Below, one piece after another: positions 37,450 through 47,439 of a stretch of DNA of 64,000 nucleotides (positions are counted from its first letter, which is position 1; each line of letters begins with the position of its first letter). The stretch lies in NCBI GenBank assembly GCA_012842605.1, contig DUSN01000025.1, positions 1 to 64,000 of the forward strand, written 5' to 3'. A program made the position numbers and the translations under genes. The notes beneath the pieces are model-generated. The model had not been told where the DNA came from and did not search any database. It was given only the letters and a program-made list of their open reading frames with translations. The stretch is from Clostridiales bacterium. GTDB lineage: Bacteria; Bacillota; Clostridia; Caldicoprobacterales; DTU083.

Positions 37450-38163
37450 ATGGGGGTGCCGCAATTGTATAACATATTAATCTGCGATGATGAAAAGGAT
37501 ATCGTATCTGCACTTAAAATATACCTGTCATCGGAGAACTATCATACATATGAAGCTTATACCGGAAAAGAAGCATTGCAGGCAGTCAGAAACAATGACA
37601 TACATCTGGTATTGATGGATATCATGATGCCTGAAATGGATGGCATAACAGCCATGGTAAAAATAAGGGAGATGACTAATATCCCTATTATATTGCTGAC
37701 CGCCAAGGGCGAAGATACAGACAAAGTTTTGGGCTTGAATGTCGGGGCAGACGATTACATCACCAAACCCTTTAACCCTGTTGAAGTATTAGCAAGAGTA
37801 AAGTCTCAGCTGAGGCGGTATTTGCAGCTGGGGGGAGGGTCAGTAAAATCTGCAAGCATTAAAATCGGCGGTATTGAACTGGATGACAAGGCTAAAACGG
37901 TTACTATTTATGGTGAGGCTGTCAGTTTAACCCCCAAGGAGTATGATATTTTAAAGCTGCTCATGGAAAATCCCGGCCGGGTATTTTCGCCAAAAGATAT
38001 TTATAATCGTGTATGGAAAGAGCCTTCCTATGGCTCGGAGAGTACTGTGGCCGTTCATATAAGGCATTTGCGGGAAAAGCTTGAAATTGACCCTGCTGAG
38101 CCCAGATACCTGAAAGTTGTATGGGGACAGGGCTATAAAATAGATCGGGGTGGTGAATCATGA
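37450..38163 (+). CDS. OmpR-family response regulator
   Basis: A 237-residue regulator. The receiver domain has the acid pair DDEKD, the phospho-accepting Asp D57 in LMDIMMPEMDG, the Thr in LLTAKG and the Lys in DYITKPFNP. The C-terminal winged helix (LTPKEYDILKLLMENPGRVFS to GQGYKI) binds DNA. The start is ATG 37450 behind AAGGGGAAG, or TTG 37465 behind GGGGGTG. It overlaps the kinase gene by four bases. A palindromic stretch AAGAATTCTTAAGAA upstream (about 37371) could be its own site. Confidence 0.93.
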   Translation: MGVPQLYNILICDDEKDIVSALKIYLSSENYHTYEAYTGKEALQAVRNNDIHLVLMDIMMPEMDGITAMVKIREMTNIPIILLTAKGEDTDKVLGLNVGADDYITKPFNPVEVLARVKSQLRRYLQLGGGSVKSASIKIGGIELDDKAKTVTIYGEAVSLTPKEYDILKLLMENPGRVFSPKDIYNRVWKEPSYGSESTVAVHIRHLREKLEIDPAEPRYLKVVWGQGYKIDRGGES

Positions 38164-40076
38164 ACAAACTGACACATAGTTTTGCAGCCAAGGTCACAGC
38201 AGTTTTTCTTTTTGTTATTACTGTGCTGGTATTTGTTTGCGGGGTTTTGGGTATCTATTTTCTGATTGAATATGATTTTTATAAATCATCCACTGAAAGT
38301 GCAAGGCATAGAATATTCGAAGAAATCACCAGAAGGTATGCTGACCAGGTATACTATAATTATTTTTTTGTCTATAAAAATAAATCATATAATCTGCAGG
38401 AATATATCAATGATTTTTCAGAAGACAAAACCAATTTTCTCTTTGTAATGAAAGACGAAACAGGAAAAGTCATATTAAGCAGCTATTCCAATCAGGAAGT
38501 CCAGTTCAGCAGTACATATTATTACGAAGACGGAAACTATTTGTATGACGAGACAGAAAATTTATATGTGTACAATAAAACAGCATCCTATACAATAGAC
38601 TGTTATGTTAAGAAAACGCTGACAGCAGATGATCGTTATTCTATTGCAGAATATTGGATTAACTTTGCTTACTCAGCGCGTTACACCGTGTTAATTGTAA
38701 CTATTGTATCTTTTATTGCTGCCATAGTACTCTTTATTTTCCTTATGTGTTCTGCAGGCCGCAGAAAAGGAACAGGGGATATTGTTCTCAACAGCATAGA
38801 CAAAACTCCTTTTGATTTGCTTCTGGTAATGCTCTTAGTGATTGGATTTATTGAGTTTGTTGTAATATTTGACATGCACATTTATGATACTTTGGGAATA
38901 ATCTTGCTGCTCAGCTTCTTTTTAATTCTTGATATTCTGCTCCTGCTGATGGCCTGCATGAGCTTTGCCGTCAGATATAAGCTGGGCGGATGGTGGAAAA
39001 ATACTATCGTTTATCGTTTCCTGCATTTTAATTATAAGATTATGCGAAAAATATTTCGCGGCATTATGTATCTTTTTCAGCATTTATCCTTGCTTTGGAA
39101 ATCAATTCTTGTGCTGTTTGTGTTATCTGTAGCAGAGTTTATTATAATAGTAGGTACCTGGCACAGTTCAGAAGTACTCCTGTTGTTATGGCTGTTTGGA
39201 AAACTGATATTTGTTCCTGCCATACTTTATATAATAATAAACATGCAGCAGCTGCAGATTGGAAGTCAGAAGATTGCGAGCGGTGATTTGGATTACAGGA
39301 TAGATACAAAGCGGCTGTTCTGGGAGTTTAAGCACCACGGAGAGAATCTTAACAATATAAGTGTAGGCATGTCAAAAGCAGTGGATGAGCGCATGAAAAG
39401 CGAAAGGTTCAAGACTGAGCTGATCACCAATGTATCCCATGATATTAAGACACCGCTTACATCGATTATTAATTATGTGAGCTTATTGAAAAGAGAGGAT
39501 ATAGGAGAGGGAACGGTCAAGGAGTATATTAACGTATTGGATCGGCAGTCTGCCCGGCTTAAGAAACTGATTGAAGATCTGGTGGAGGCGTCCAAGGCTT
39601 CAACAGGCAATATAGCTGTGAACAGTACACGCACAGAGGTTGGTGTGCTGCTTACGCAGGCAGCAGGCGAGTATGAAGAAAGAATGCGAAAAAATGGATT
39701 GGAGCTTATATTAAACGAATCAAAGGACGAAATCTTCACCATGGCTGATGGAAGCCTTATGTGGAGAGTCTTTGACAACCTGCTTGACAATATCTGCAAA
39801 TACTCCCAGCCAGGCACCCGTGCATACCTTAATCTGGAGAGAGTAAACAACCAGGCTGTAATCACTTTCAGAAACATTTCAAAATATGCGCTTAATATTA
39901 CAAGTGAGGAATTAATGGAAAGATTTGTCCGGGGTGACAGCTCAAGGACCACTGAGGGCAGCGGGTTAGGCCTGTCCATAGCTAAAAGCCTTGTTGAGCT
40001 GCAAAGCGGCAAGTTGGATTTGATAATAGACGGGGATCTGTTTAAGGTAATCTTAACATTTAATTTGGTACCGTAA
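38160..40076 (+). CDS. Membrane sensor histidine kinase
   Basis: A 638-residue kinase that pairs with the regulator before it. An N-terminal membrane helix (about 13-35) and an outer sensing domain (about 36-160) are followed by a cluster of five or so helices (about 175-365), an unusual feature. The HisKA domain has H427 in NVSHDIKTPLTSI, and the ATPase domain has the N box DNLLDNICKYS and GSGLGLSIAKSLVE. The start overlaps the previous stop (ATGA). The glycosyltransferase gene follows at 48 bases, so it may be controlled by or act with the system. Confidence 0.9.
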   Translation: MNKLTHSFAAKVTAVFLFVITVLVFVCGVLGIYFLIEYDFYKSSTESARHRIFEEITRRYADQVYYNYFFVYKNKSYNLQEYINDFSEDKTNFLFVMKDETGKVILSSYSNQEVQFSSTYYYEDGNYLYDETENLYVYNKTASYTIDCYVKKTLTADDRYSIAEYWINFAYSARYTVLIVTIVSFIAAIVLFIFLMCSAGRRKGTGDIVLNSIDKTPFDLLLVMLLVIGFIEFVVIFDMHIYDTLGIILLLSFFLILDILLLLMACMSFAVRYKLGGWWKNTIVYRFLHFNYKIMRKIFRGIMYLFQHLSLLWKSILVLFVLSVAEFIIIVGTWHSSEVLLLLWLFGKLIFVPAILYIIINMQQLQIGSQKIASGDLDYRIDTKRLFWEFKHHGENLNNISVGMSKAVDERMKSERFKTELITNVSHDIKTPLTSIINYVSLLKREDIGEGTVKEYINVLDRQSARLKKLIEDLVEASKASTGNIAVNSTRTEVGVLLTQAAGEYEERMRKNGLELILNESKDEIFTMADGSLMWRVFDNLLDNICKYSQPGTRAYLNLERVNNQAVITFRNISKYALNITSEELMERFVRGDSSRTTEGSGLGLSIAKSLVELQSGKLDLIIDGDLFKVILTFNLVP

Positions 40077-40124
40077 TATTAATATACACAGAAAGAAAAG
40101 AAATTGAAGGAAGAAGGCCATAAA

Positions 40125-41393
40125 ATGAAAGCTGTTTCATTTATCAACTATTTAATAACTATAATGTTTGCTGCCTGTTATTTTTACCAGTTTCTTTATA
40201 TTTTTGTTCCTTTTATATTGAAAAGCAAGCCGATAGAAACCAGAAAACTGCATAGGTATGCTGTTCTCATTGCCGCCAGGAATGAGGAAGCCGTTATAGC
40301 AAAATTAATAGAGAGCATCAAGAATCAGAACTACCCTTCGGATCTGATAAAGATCTTTGTTGTTGCCGATAACTGCACGGATAACACTGCCCAGAAGGCA
40401 AGGTCAGCCGGGGCTGTTGTCTGGGAACGGTTTAACAGGCATAAGGTCGGTAAAGGTTATGCCATCGAGTATTTGCTTGACAGGATTGCGGAGATGTACC
40501 CCGAAAGGCCGTTTGATGGTTATTTCGTATTTGATGCTGACAACTTGCTCGATGAAAACTATATATCAGAAATGAATAAGTCTTTTTCAAACGGAAACCG
40601 CATTATAACAAGCTATCGCAACTCCAAGAATTACGGCCGCAATTGGATTTCTGCAGGCAGTGCGTTATGGCTGCTGCGGGATTCCCAATACCTATCCCGC
40701 TCAAGAACACTGCTTGGGACAAGCTGTGCTGTATCGGGAACCGGCTTTCTTTTTCACCATGATATTATTGAAAAGACAGGCGGCTGGAAGTTTTTCCTTC
40801 TGACAGAAGATACAGAGTTCACTGTCTGCAATGTAATTAACAGAGAAAAGATAGCATATTGTGAATCAGCCGTTCTTTATGATGAGCAGCCAGTTCGATT
40901 CAGCCAGTTCTGGAGTCAGCGGATGCGCTGGACAAAGGGAAATATTCAGGTGTGCCAGAAGTATGGCGTAGAATTGGTAAAATCCATATTTAAGAATAAA
41001 AGTTTCTCCAGCTTTGATATGACAATGACTATCATTCCGACTGTTATTCTGCCGGCTGTAAGCGGCTTAATAAATTTAATCGGATTGATTTACGGGCTTT
41101 TATCAAAAATGAATTATATAATAATACTTCAATCGATATGGGAATCCATTGTAAATGCATATTTGGTATTTTTTATAATTGGTTTAATTACAACCATTAC
41201 CGAATGGGAAAATATATACTGCCCGGCTGCTAAGAAAATACTTTATACCTTCACCTTCCCGCTTTTCATGTTTACTTATGTCCCTATTACCATTGCAGCA
41301 TGGTTTAAGAAGGTGGAATGGGAACCAATTGAGCATAATGAATCTATCACATTAAAAGAAGTGCGCAAGGTAGGCAGCAACATTAACATATAG
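40125..41393 (+). CDS. Membrane glycosyltransferase family 2
   Basis: A 422-residue processive-type GT2: one N-terminal membrane helix, the A-domain (AVLIAARNEEAVIAKLIESI), FDADN (D-x-D metal site), the acceptor region GTGFLFHHDI and TEDTEF, and QRMRW, the QxxRW motif of cellulose/hyaluronan/poly-GlcNAc synthases. Three or four C-terminal membrane helices follow. It likely makes a cell-surface polysaccharide or glycolipid. GAAGG before ATG 40125 sets the start. Its place behind the sensor-regulator pair suggests a joint envelope function. Confidence 0.85.
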   Translation: MKAVSFINYLITIMFAACYFYQFLYIFVPFILKSKPIETRKLHRYAVLIAARNEEAVIAKLIESIKNQNYPSDLIKIFVVADNCTDNTAQKARSAGAVVWERFNRHKVGKGYAIEYLLDRIAEMYPERPFDGYFVFDADNLLDENYISEMNKSFSNGNRIITSYRNSKNYGRNWISAGSALWLLRDSQYLSRSRTLLGTSCAVSGTGFLFHHDIIEKTGGWKFFLLTEDTEFTVCNVINREKIAYCESAVLYDEQPVRFSQFWSQRMRWTKGNIQVCQKYGVELVKSIFKNKSFSSFDMTMTIIPTVILPAVSGLINLIGLIYGLLSKMNYIIILQSIWESIVNAYLVFFIIGLITTITEWENIYCPAAKKILYTFTFPLFMFTYVPITIAAWFKKVEWEPIEHNESITLKEVRKVGSNINI

Positions 41394-41409
41394 AGTTAAC
41401 AGGATAGCA

Positions 41410-41457
41410 AAACAGCCATTCATACGCAGTTTGATTTCTGCATGAATGGCTGTGTTT
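41410..41457 (+). terminator. Terminator-like hairpin after glycosyltransferase gene
   Basis: ACAGCCATTCAT pairs with ATGAATGGCTGT over a loop of about 20 bases; a short GTTT follows. Moderately convincing. Confidence 0.6.
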
Positions 41458-41509
41458 CGTGCAGCAAGGAAACGAGATAACAAAAACTATAATCAAGGAG
41501 GTTAAATAT

Positions 41510-43821
41510 ATGAAAATGATATCACTGAACGGCGATTATATATTACGATTTGCAGATGAGCAGAAAAATCCCAATGGACTGGATGGAATGCAATCAATCC
41601 CAGCCATTGTACCCGGCAATGTAGAAATCGATTTAATGAATTCCGGTATACTTCCTGACATTTACTTTGGTAATAATGTGAAGCTCCTCAGAGAATATGA
41701 GTTTTACCGTTGGCGTTATGAAAAGACCTTTACAGCCCCTAAACTGGATGCAGGTCAGCGTGCTTTCCTGCACTTTGCAGGAGTGGACTGTATCGCTGTC
41801 TATGAACTGAACGGGATAAAGTTTGCAGAAAGTGATAATGCACTGATAGATCACCGGTTTGATGTAACTGATTTGCTGGTGGAAGGGGAAAATCATCTGG
41901 CAGTTGACATTAAATCGCCTATACTGCACGCTGCAAAGCTTAAATATGATGCTTACTCCAAGGCTCTGACCGGCTGCTATGAGGCGTTGCGGATACGGAA
42001 GGCACCGTCTGCATATGGATGGGATATCATGCCGCGTACAGTATCAGCCGGATTATGGCGGGACGTAACACTGGAAATTGAAGAACCCACTGAAATAGAG
42101 GATCTGTACTTTTCCACAGTATATATACGGAATAATACAGCCTATATCGCATGCAGCTATCGTATACATACCAACGTACACAACTATTCAGGGCTTTCAC
42201 TGCGTATAACCGGAAGATTGTCAGATGAAGTTCAGTTTATCCATGAAACGCCTATTCGATTTGTAAGCGGCAGAGCGGATTTTAGCATTAACAATCCAAA
42301 ATTATGGTGGCCATTGAGTTATGGCGAGCCTAATGTATATGACATTACAGCTGAGGTGATATGCGAAGGTAAATCATTAGCTGAATATAAGACTTCCATG
42401 GGAGTTCGAACAGTGAAGCTTGACCGAACAGAGATTACAGATGCACGCGGCGGTGAATTTCGCTTTATTATAAATGGAGAGCCCATTTTCTGCAAAGGTT
42501 CTAACTGGGTGCCTGCAGATGCTTTGCATAGTCGTGATGCATCACGATATGAGCGTATTCTTGAAATGTGGGTAGATACCGGCAGCAATATACTGCGCTG
42601 CTGGGGCGGTAATGTATATGAGGATCATGCATTTTATGATTATTGCGACAGGCACGGGATTATGGTATGGCAGGATTTCACCATGGCATGCGGGCTTTAT
42701 CCGATCGATGAAGAGTTTATGGCAGTAATGAGGCATGAAGCTGAATCTGTGGTAACTAAGCTTAGAAATCATCCGTCAATTATACTGTGGAGCGGTGACA
42801 ATGAATGTGATGAGTTTATTATTGGCGTAAATTTGGATCCGTCGATCAACCGGATAACAAGAGAAGTGCTGCCGCAGGTTATTAACAGACTTGATCCCTA
42901 TCGTCCGTACCTTGCTTCTTCACCCTATATTTCTCCTGAGGCATACAGAATTGGAAACGGAGAACGTTCCAGGGTTGTACCTTTGATGCCTGAACAACAT
43001 TTATGGGGACCGAGAGATTATTATAAATCCGCCTTTTATACTCAGGCAACGTCTCATTTTGCAAGTGAAACCGGTTATCACGGGTGTAATAATTTGTCAT
43101 CAATAAAGAATTTCATAAGCGAGGAAAAACTATGGCCATGGCAGAATAATGATGAATGGCTGACTCATGCTTCAGAAATGTATGGCCAGGATGGGCCATA
43201 TGCATATCGTATTAAGCTGATGGCAGATCAGATTCATGAAATGTTTGGCTTTGATCCGGACAATTTAGAGGATTTTATACTTGCTTCACAGATTTCTCAG
43301 GCAGAGGCCAAAAAATTCTTTATTGAACTTACACGCTGCAAAAGTGGAGGCGTACAGGTGTGATCTGGTGGAATATGATAGATGGATGGCCTCAATTCTC
43401 AGATGCAGTGGTCAGTTATGATTTTGGAAAGAAATTAGCATATCATTATATCAAACGATCGCAGCGGCCCATTTGCTTAATGATGTCAGAGCCGGAAAGC
43501 TGGCATATAAAGCTAATGGCAGGTAATGACACATTATGCTCTAAACAAGGAACATACAGGGTATGGGATGGCGATACTGATGAGATACTTTCGGAGGGCA
43601 GCTTTACAGCGGAAGCCAATGCGACCACTGAAGTGGAGCGTATTCGTATATCTCATGGCGATCAGCGACTGATACTTATTGAATGGACAGTAGATGGTAT
43701 TCGTTCAGAAAATCACTATATTTTAGGTACACCTCCATTCAGTTTCGAGCGGTATAAGAACTGGCTAAAGAAAATTGCTGACCTGGACGGAAGCTTTGAT
43801 GCAGAACAAGTAGGAAAGTAA
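41510..43821 (+). pseudogene. GH2 beta-mannosidase, frameshifted
   Basis: Together the two frames give about 770 residues of a beta-mannosidase of family GH2, which removes mannose from oligosaccharide ends: N-terminal sugar-binding domain, immunoglobulin-like domain, then the barrel with FCKGSNWVPADA and the acid/base glutamate in WSGDNECDEF (E432). The first frame stops at 43363; the second, from about 43342, continues with RRTGVIWWNMIDGWPQF and runs to 43821. One A missing in the AAAA run at 43340-43343 would restore CKKWRRTGV. AAGGAGG precedes ATG 41510. It is either a recent mutation or a sequence error. Confidence 0.85.
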
Positions 43822-43834
43822 GCAGTATGATTAA

Positions 43835-43878
43835 GGCAGCTTCTCAGAACATATGTATACTGAGAGCTGCCTTTTTTC
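43835..43878 (+). terminator. Terminator after beta-mannosidase
   Basis: GGCAGCTTCTCAG pairs with CTGAGAGCTGCC over a 12-base loop, followed by TTTTTT. Confidence 0.92.
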
Positions 43879-44036
43879 TTTGGTGTTACCACAAACCAGG
43901 CATTTAATCCATATTTTTACAATTATTTCTGTAAAACCAAACAAATTTTGAATTAAGAAAGATAAAAGGATACAGTTTGCATCTTATATGCTAAAATTAA
44001 GTTATATACTATAATTTTACAGGGAGGCAGTGCGAA

Positions 44037-44888
44037 ATGGCGAATATATTCCCCCGTACAGAAATTGAGGGTGTTTCTCTATCCAGAATGATAATTGGTA
44101 CCAATTGGATCCTTGGATACAGCCACACCAGTCCGGCTGCAGACAAGCTGATTCGCAACAGGCACAGCAATATTGATAATACGGTTGAAATGCTAAAAGT
44201 CTTCCTTAACTATGGCATAGATACCATAATGGGGCCTTTTACTGACAATCCTGCTTTGTGCAAAGCAGTAAAGACAGCAGAAGATATAACGGGAAAGAAG
44301 ATGATTATTATAGACACACCCATTCTGAATATGGATGACAATGCCGAAGCACGGCGGGAAGCAGAGAGTGTCATTGCAAGATCCGGCAAACTGGGAGCCG
44401 ATTTCTGCCTCATTCATCATTCTTCTGCTGAGCAGCTGGTAAATAAAAACAAGAAGACCATGGACCGTTTGCCGGACTACCTGAAGATGATTCGTGACCA
44501 TGGCATGATCCCGGGACTGTCTGCCCATATGCCGGAGTTAGTTATCTATTCTGATGAAAATGAATATGATGTCCAGACCTATATACAGATCTATAATTGT
44601 ATGGGTTTTCTGATGCAGGTAGAGGTGGAATATATTCACAAAGTCATATGGAGTGCCAAAAAACCTGTTATGACCATCAAGCCCATGGCTGCCGGCCGTG
44701 TCAGTCCATTTGTCGGACTTAACTTTGTATGGCATACGATTCGGCCTTGTGATATGGTTACTGTAGGTTGTTTGACACCAGAGGAAGCAGATGAGGACAT
44801 TGAGATTTCACTTGCTGCATTGGAAGGCCGTCCGCCCAGGCTGGAGGGCAGAAGTAGCCCAAACAAAACTGAAATAATGAAGGACTGA
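44037..44888 (+). CDS. Aldo/keto-reductase-like TIM-barrel protein
   Basis: A 283-residue soluble protein with the rhythm of a TIM barrel: SRMIIGTNWILGYSHT opens it, NYGIDTIMGPF and ADFCLIHHSS are strands, PGLSAHMPELVIY and MTIKPMAAGRVSP follow, and it closes with VTVGCLTPEEADEDI, like the end of aldo-keto reductases. The classic catalytic Tyr-Lys-His set is not clearly present, so the reaction is unknown. GGGAGGCAGTGCGAA precedes the ATG. It lies between the mannosidase and a membrane regulator and may belong to carbohydrate metabolism. Confidence 0.6.
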   Translation: MANIFPRTEIEGVSLSRMIIGTNWILGYSHTSPAADKLIRNRHSNIDNTVEMLKVFLNYGIDTIMGPFTDNPALCKAVKTAEDITGKKMIIIDTPILNMDDNAEARREAESVIARSGKLGADFCLIHHSSAEQLVNKNKKTMDRLPDYLKMIRDHGMIPGLSAHMPELVIYSDENEYDVQTYIQIYNCMGFLMQVEVEYIHKVIWSAKKPVMTIKPMAAGRVSPFVGLNFVWHTIRPCDMVTVGCLTPEEADEDIEISLAALEGRPPRLEGRSSPNKTEIMKD

Positions 44889-45034
44889 ACTTATCACAAA
44901 GAAGATATCAGCAGATTTGCAGCCGCGCTCTAAGCGGCTGATATATCCATGATTCGTCAAGATGGACAATACCCGGCTGATTCCATAAGATACCCGAAAC
45001 TTTGAAATTGCAGGCAAAAGGGGGATTCTGCATA

Positions 45035-46447
45035 ATGATGCCTTCTTTAAACAAATTAGCCGTATTTATAGTACAGCTGTGGAATACGCAGGAAACACTC
45101 AGGATTCAAAATATCAGATCCAGCCATTTGCATCATTTTCTTGCTTTCCCTTTAGCCATGCTGATTGCAAATATACAAGATTGCCTGTTCGCCAGCGATA
45201 TTATCATATATGGGCTTCCTGCCGTCACGGTTACATTCATGTCTTTCGCTGCCGGAGCCGCAGTTGCGTTTGCTTTCGCCAGTGAAAAAAAACTATCTGT
45301 AATATCAAGAATATCTGCTGTAATAGCGGCTGTTGGGCTTATTCCATGGCTGTTTTTACCTGGCGGCTATCCGGCTTTTGTATGCGGGCTTATCATCATG
45401 GCAGGTATAGGCGGCTGTTTATCCAGCAGCGGTTTTTCCTTTGTCTTTGTACAAAATAACACAGAACGCTTTTTTGGAAGTGTGTTAATGTCATTTGCTA
45501 TCAGTACTGTAAAATACAGTAAGGAGTTCTTTCTAAATAATCTGTTGGCGGGGAGAATTCTGGCTGCCGTGTTGATAACCGGCATTGCGATTTGTATGTA
45601 TAAATCAAAATACATGGATTTTGCATGTGCTGTAAAAAACAAAAACCGTAAATTAGATCCCAGCATTTGGCTGGCATTATTCATTTTCTTTTCATACTTT
45701 ATTTTCAGAATTATCCATTTCTACATTCCGGAATTCGCCCCGTCACCGGATAGACTGTGGGGCATGCTGACTCTTGTTCCTGCTTTGCTTTGCATTTTAA
45801 TGCAATTATTTTTCAAGCGCAGCATTTGGATGATGTGCAATGTGTTCTTTATCTTAGTTATTATAAGCTATATATTGTACTTTGCTGATTCTGCTGCGGC
45901 TGCATACTTGTTTTCCAGCGCAAAGGTTATTGGCTTAATGATATCGTTCTATATTCTTGGCTGTGTGGAGAACAAGTTCTGTGATTTTCTCATGCATAAG
46001 CTGCTTTTCGTTATATGCATGGTGTCTATCGGCGTAATATACTTAGTGCCTGATTTTCTTATAAAAACTACACTTACCTATCCGATTGCCCTGATGGTAA
46101 CCTCAGCATTGTTTACGATTTTTCTTCTTCTTTCTCCCATGTTTTCGCAATACTTGTTCTGTGCCGGTTGGTCAGGGGAATTTAAAAAGCTCCATATGAC
46201 AGAAATAGCGTCTCGGGTTGAAGAGACAGACCGGCTTAAAGACTATCACCTTACACCGCGTGAAAAGGAAATCTGCGTTTTGTTGTTATCAGGGTATTCC
46301 CGCAAGCAGATAGGCGCAAAACTGAAAATCAGTTATCCAACAGTGGGGTTTCATTGCACTTCTCTCTATAAAAAACTGGGCATCAACAGCTTGTCCGAAC
46401 TGTTTGCCATGTTCGGGAATAAAGACAACATAGCTGTCAGGGAATAA
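45035..46447 (+). CDS. Membrane-embedded LuxR-type regulator
   Basis: A 470-residue protein with about twelve hydrophobic segments filling residues 30-380, in transporter-like spacing, followed by a LuxR-type HTH at the end: LTPREKEICVLLLSGYSRKQ and LKISYPTVGFHCTSLYKKLG. It would bind DNA while held in the membrane. Such regulators are common in gut Actinobacteria and occur in Clostridia; their signals are largely unknown. AGGGGGA before ATG 45035 decides the start over TTG 45002. The target genes may be its neighbours. Confidence 0.8.
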   Translation: MMPSLNKLAVFIVQLWNTQETLRIQNIRSSHLHHFLAFPLAMLIANIQDCLFASDIIIYGLPAVTVTFMSFAAGAAVAFAFASEKKLSVISRISAVIAAVGLIPWLFLPGGYPAFVCGLIIMAGIGGCLSSSGFSFVFVQNNTERFFGSVLMSFAISTVKYSKEFFLNNLLAGRILAAVLITGIAICMYKSKYMDFACAVKNKNRKLDPSIWLALFIFFSYFIFRIIHFYIPEFAPSPDRLWGMLTLVPALLCILMQLFFKRSIWMMCNVFFILVIISYILYFADSAAAAYLFSSAKVIGLMISFYILGCVENKFCDFLMHKLLFVICMVSIGVIYLVPDFLIKTTLTYPIALMVTSALFTIFLLLSPMFSQYLFCAGWSGEFKKLHMTEIASRVEETDRLKDYHLTPREKEICVLLLSGYSRKQIGAKLKISYPTVGFHCTSLYKKLGINSLSELFAMFGNKDNIAVRE

Positions 46448-46542
46448 CGGTGACGGGATTGTCCTTCCGTACTGATACCTGAAAAATATAATTAATATTT
46501 CAAAATAATCCGGACAAGACGGCTAATCCAGGAATTAACTGG

Positions 46543-46573
46543 CTACCTATTATAACTGATAGGTAGTTTTTTT
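46543..46573 (+). terminator. Terminator after LuxR-type regulator
   Basis: CTACCTAT pairs with ATAGGTAG, followed by seven T. The rest of 46448-46776 holds only a repeated TTAAGCAGC (about 46651 and 46731) and no gene. Confidence 0.9.
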
Positions 46574-46776
46574 ATTTTTACTCTCAACCTATACTATCGC
46601 ATAGCTACCTAAATACCCAAAATAAATGCAAAATAATAATATGGCAATGTTTAAGCAGCCTTGATTTGCATCTCCTGACAACCATTAGCTTACTAATCAA
46701 CACTTCATATCCACGGTTAAGATGAAATGCTTAAGCAGCGACACATGATTTTTTGGATTGGAGGGGGTCAATTTTT

Positions 46777-47109
46777 ATGCCGACAGCTTTTACACAAAAA
46801 TACAGTGAAGACAGCTCCGGGGGAATGCTGCGGTTTTCATTTTACTGCGACATCTGCCGGAAAGAATATGTCTCCCCTTTAGCCCGAATGCCGGATGAAC
46901 AGGGATTATTTCAGAAGTGGAAGACACAGAAAGCATACAATATGGCGTTTGAAGAGGCGCAGAGGGAAGCAAAAGAGCATTTCAGCTGCTGTCCTATCTG
47001 CAATCGCTGGGTGTGCGACGAATGCTTCAGGGTTTTACCGAACATGGACATCTGCAAGGAGTGTTCAGAAAAACTTGGAGAAGGAGAAAAAGACTATGGC
47101 AACCTATAA
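46777..47109 (+). CDS. Cysteine-rich zinc-binding protein
   Basis: A 110-residue protein. PTAFTQKYSEDSSGGMLRFSFYCDICRKEYVS begins it, and CCPICNRWVCDECFRVLPNMDICKEC in the C-terminal half gives two or three zinc pairs (shown here in outline). The N-terminal form (AFT.xY.ED.S..G..F.FYC) is shared with the third gene of the cluster, so the two are paralogues. GGAGGGGG precedes ATG 46777. The gene's end overlaps the next start by 14 bases. Function unknown. Confidence 0.7.
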   Translation: MPTAFTQKYSEDSSGGMLRFSFYCDICRKEYVSPLARMPDEQGLFQKWKTQKAYNMAFEEAQREAKEHFSCCPICNRWVCDECFRVLPNMDICKECSEKLGEGEKDYGNL

Positions 47110-47425
47110 GCAGCCCTGTATCCATTGCAACACATTTATTGAAGGCGATTCCAGATTTTGCCCTGCCTGTGGCAGTATGAGCCCGTTTGGTTACTTATGC
47201 CCTACCTGCCGGCGGCCGATTAAAAAAGGTGCTGCGTTCTGCGCTGGGTGCGGAAGATCACTCACTGTTGCCTGTCCTGCCTGCAGAAAACAAACCTTTG
47301 TTCAGGAGAAGTGCGAGGTATGCGGAACTTCGCTGATGATACGCTGCGAAAATCCGCGCTGTGGTGAACTTCAATTTTTTGAGAACGTAAAATGCACCGC
47401 TTGCGGGAAAAAGATCAAGAAATAG
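47096..47425 (+). CDS. Double zinc-ribbon protein
   Basis: A 109-residue protein made almost wholly of CxxC pairs: CIHCNTF, CPACGSM, CPTCRRP, CAGCGRS, CPACRKQ, CEVCGTS and CTACGKK, that is three to four stacked zinc ribbons. Such proteins mediate protein or nucleic-acid binding. AAGGAG precedes ATG 47096 inside the previous gene, which implies coupled translation. Confidence 0.75.
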   Translation: MATYKQPCIHCNTFIEGDSRFCPACGSMSPFGYLCPTCRRPIKKGAAFCAGCGRSLTVACPACRKQTFVQEKCEVCGTSLMIRCENPRCGELQFFENVKCTACGKKIKK

Positions 47426-47439
47426 GAGGAGAAATTTTT

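Noticed and set aside
43340-43366. Programmed frameshifting in the GH2 gene
   Set aside because: There is no slippery heptamer in frame or stimulatory structure, and one added A repairs the gene, so mutation or error is simpler.
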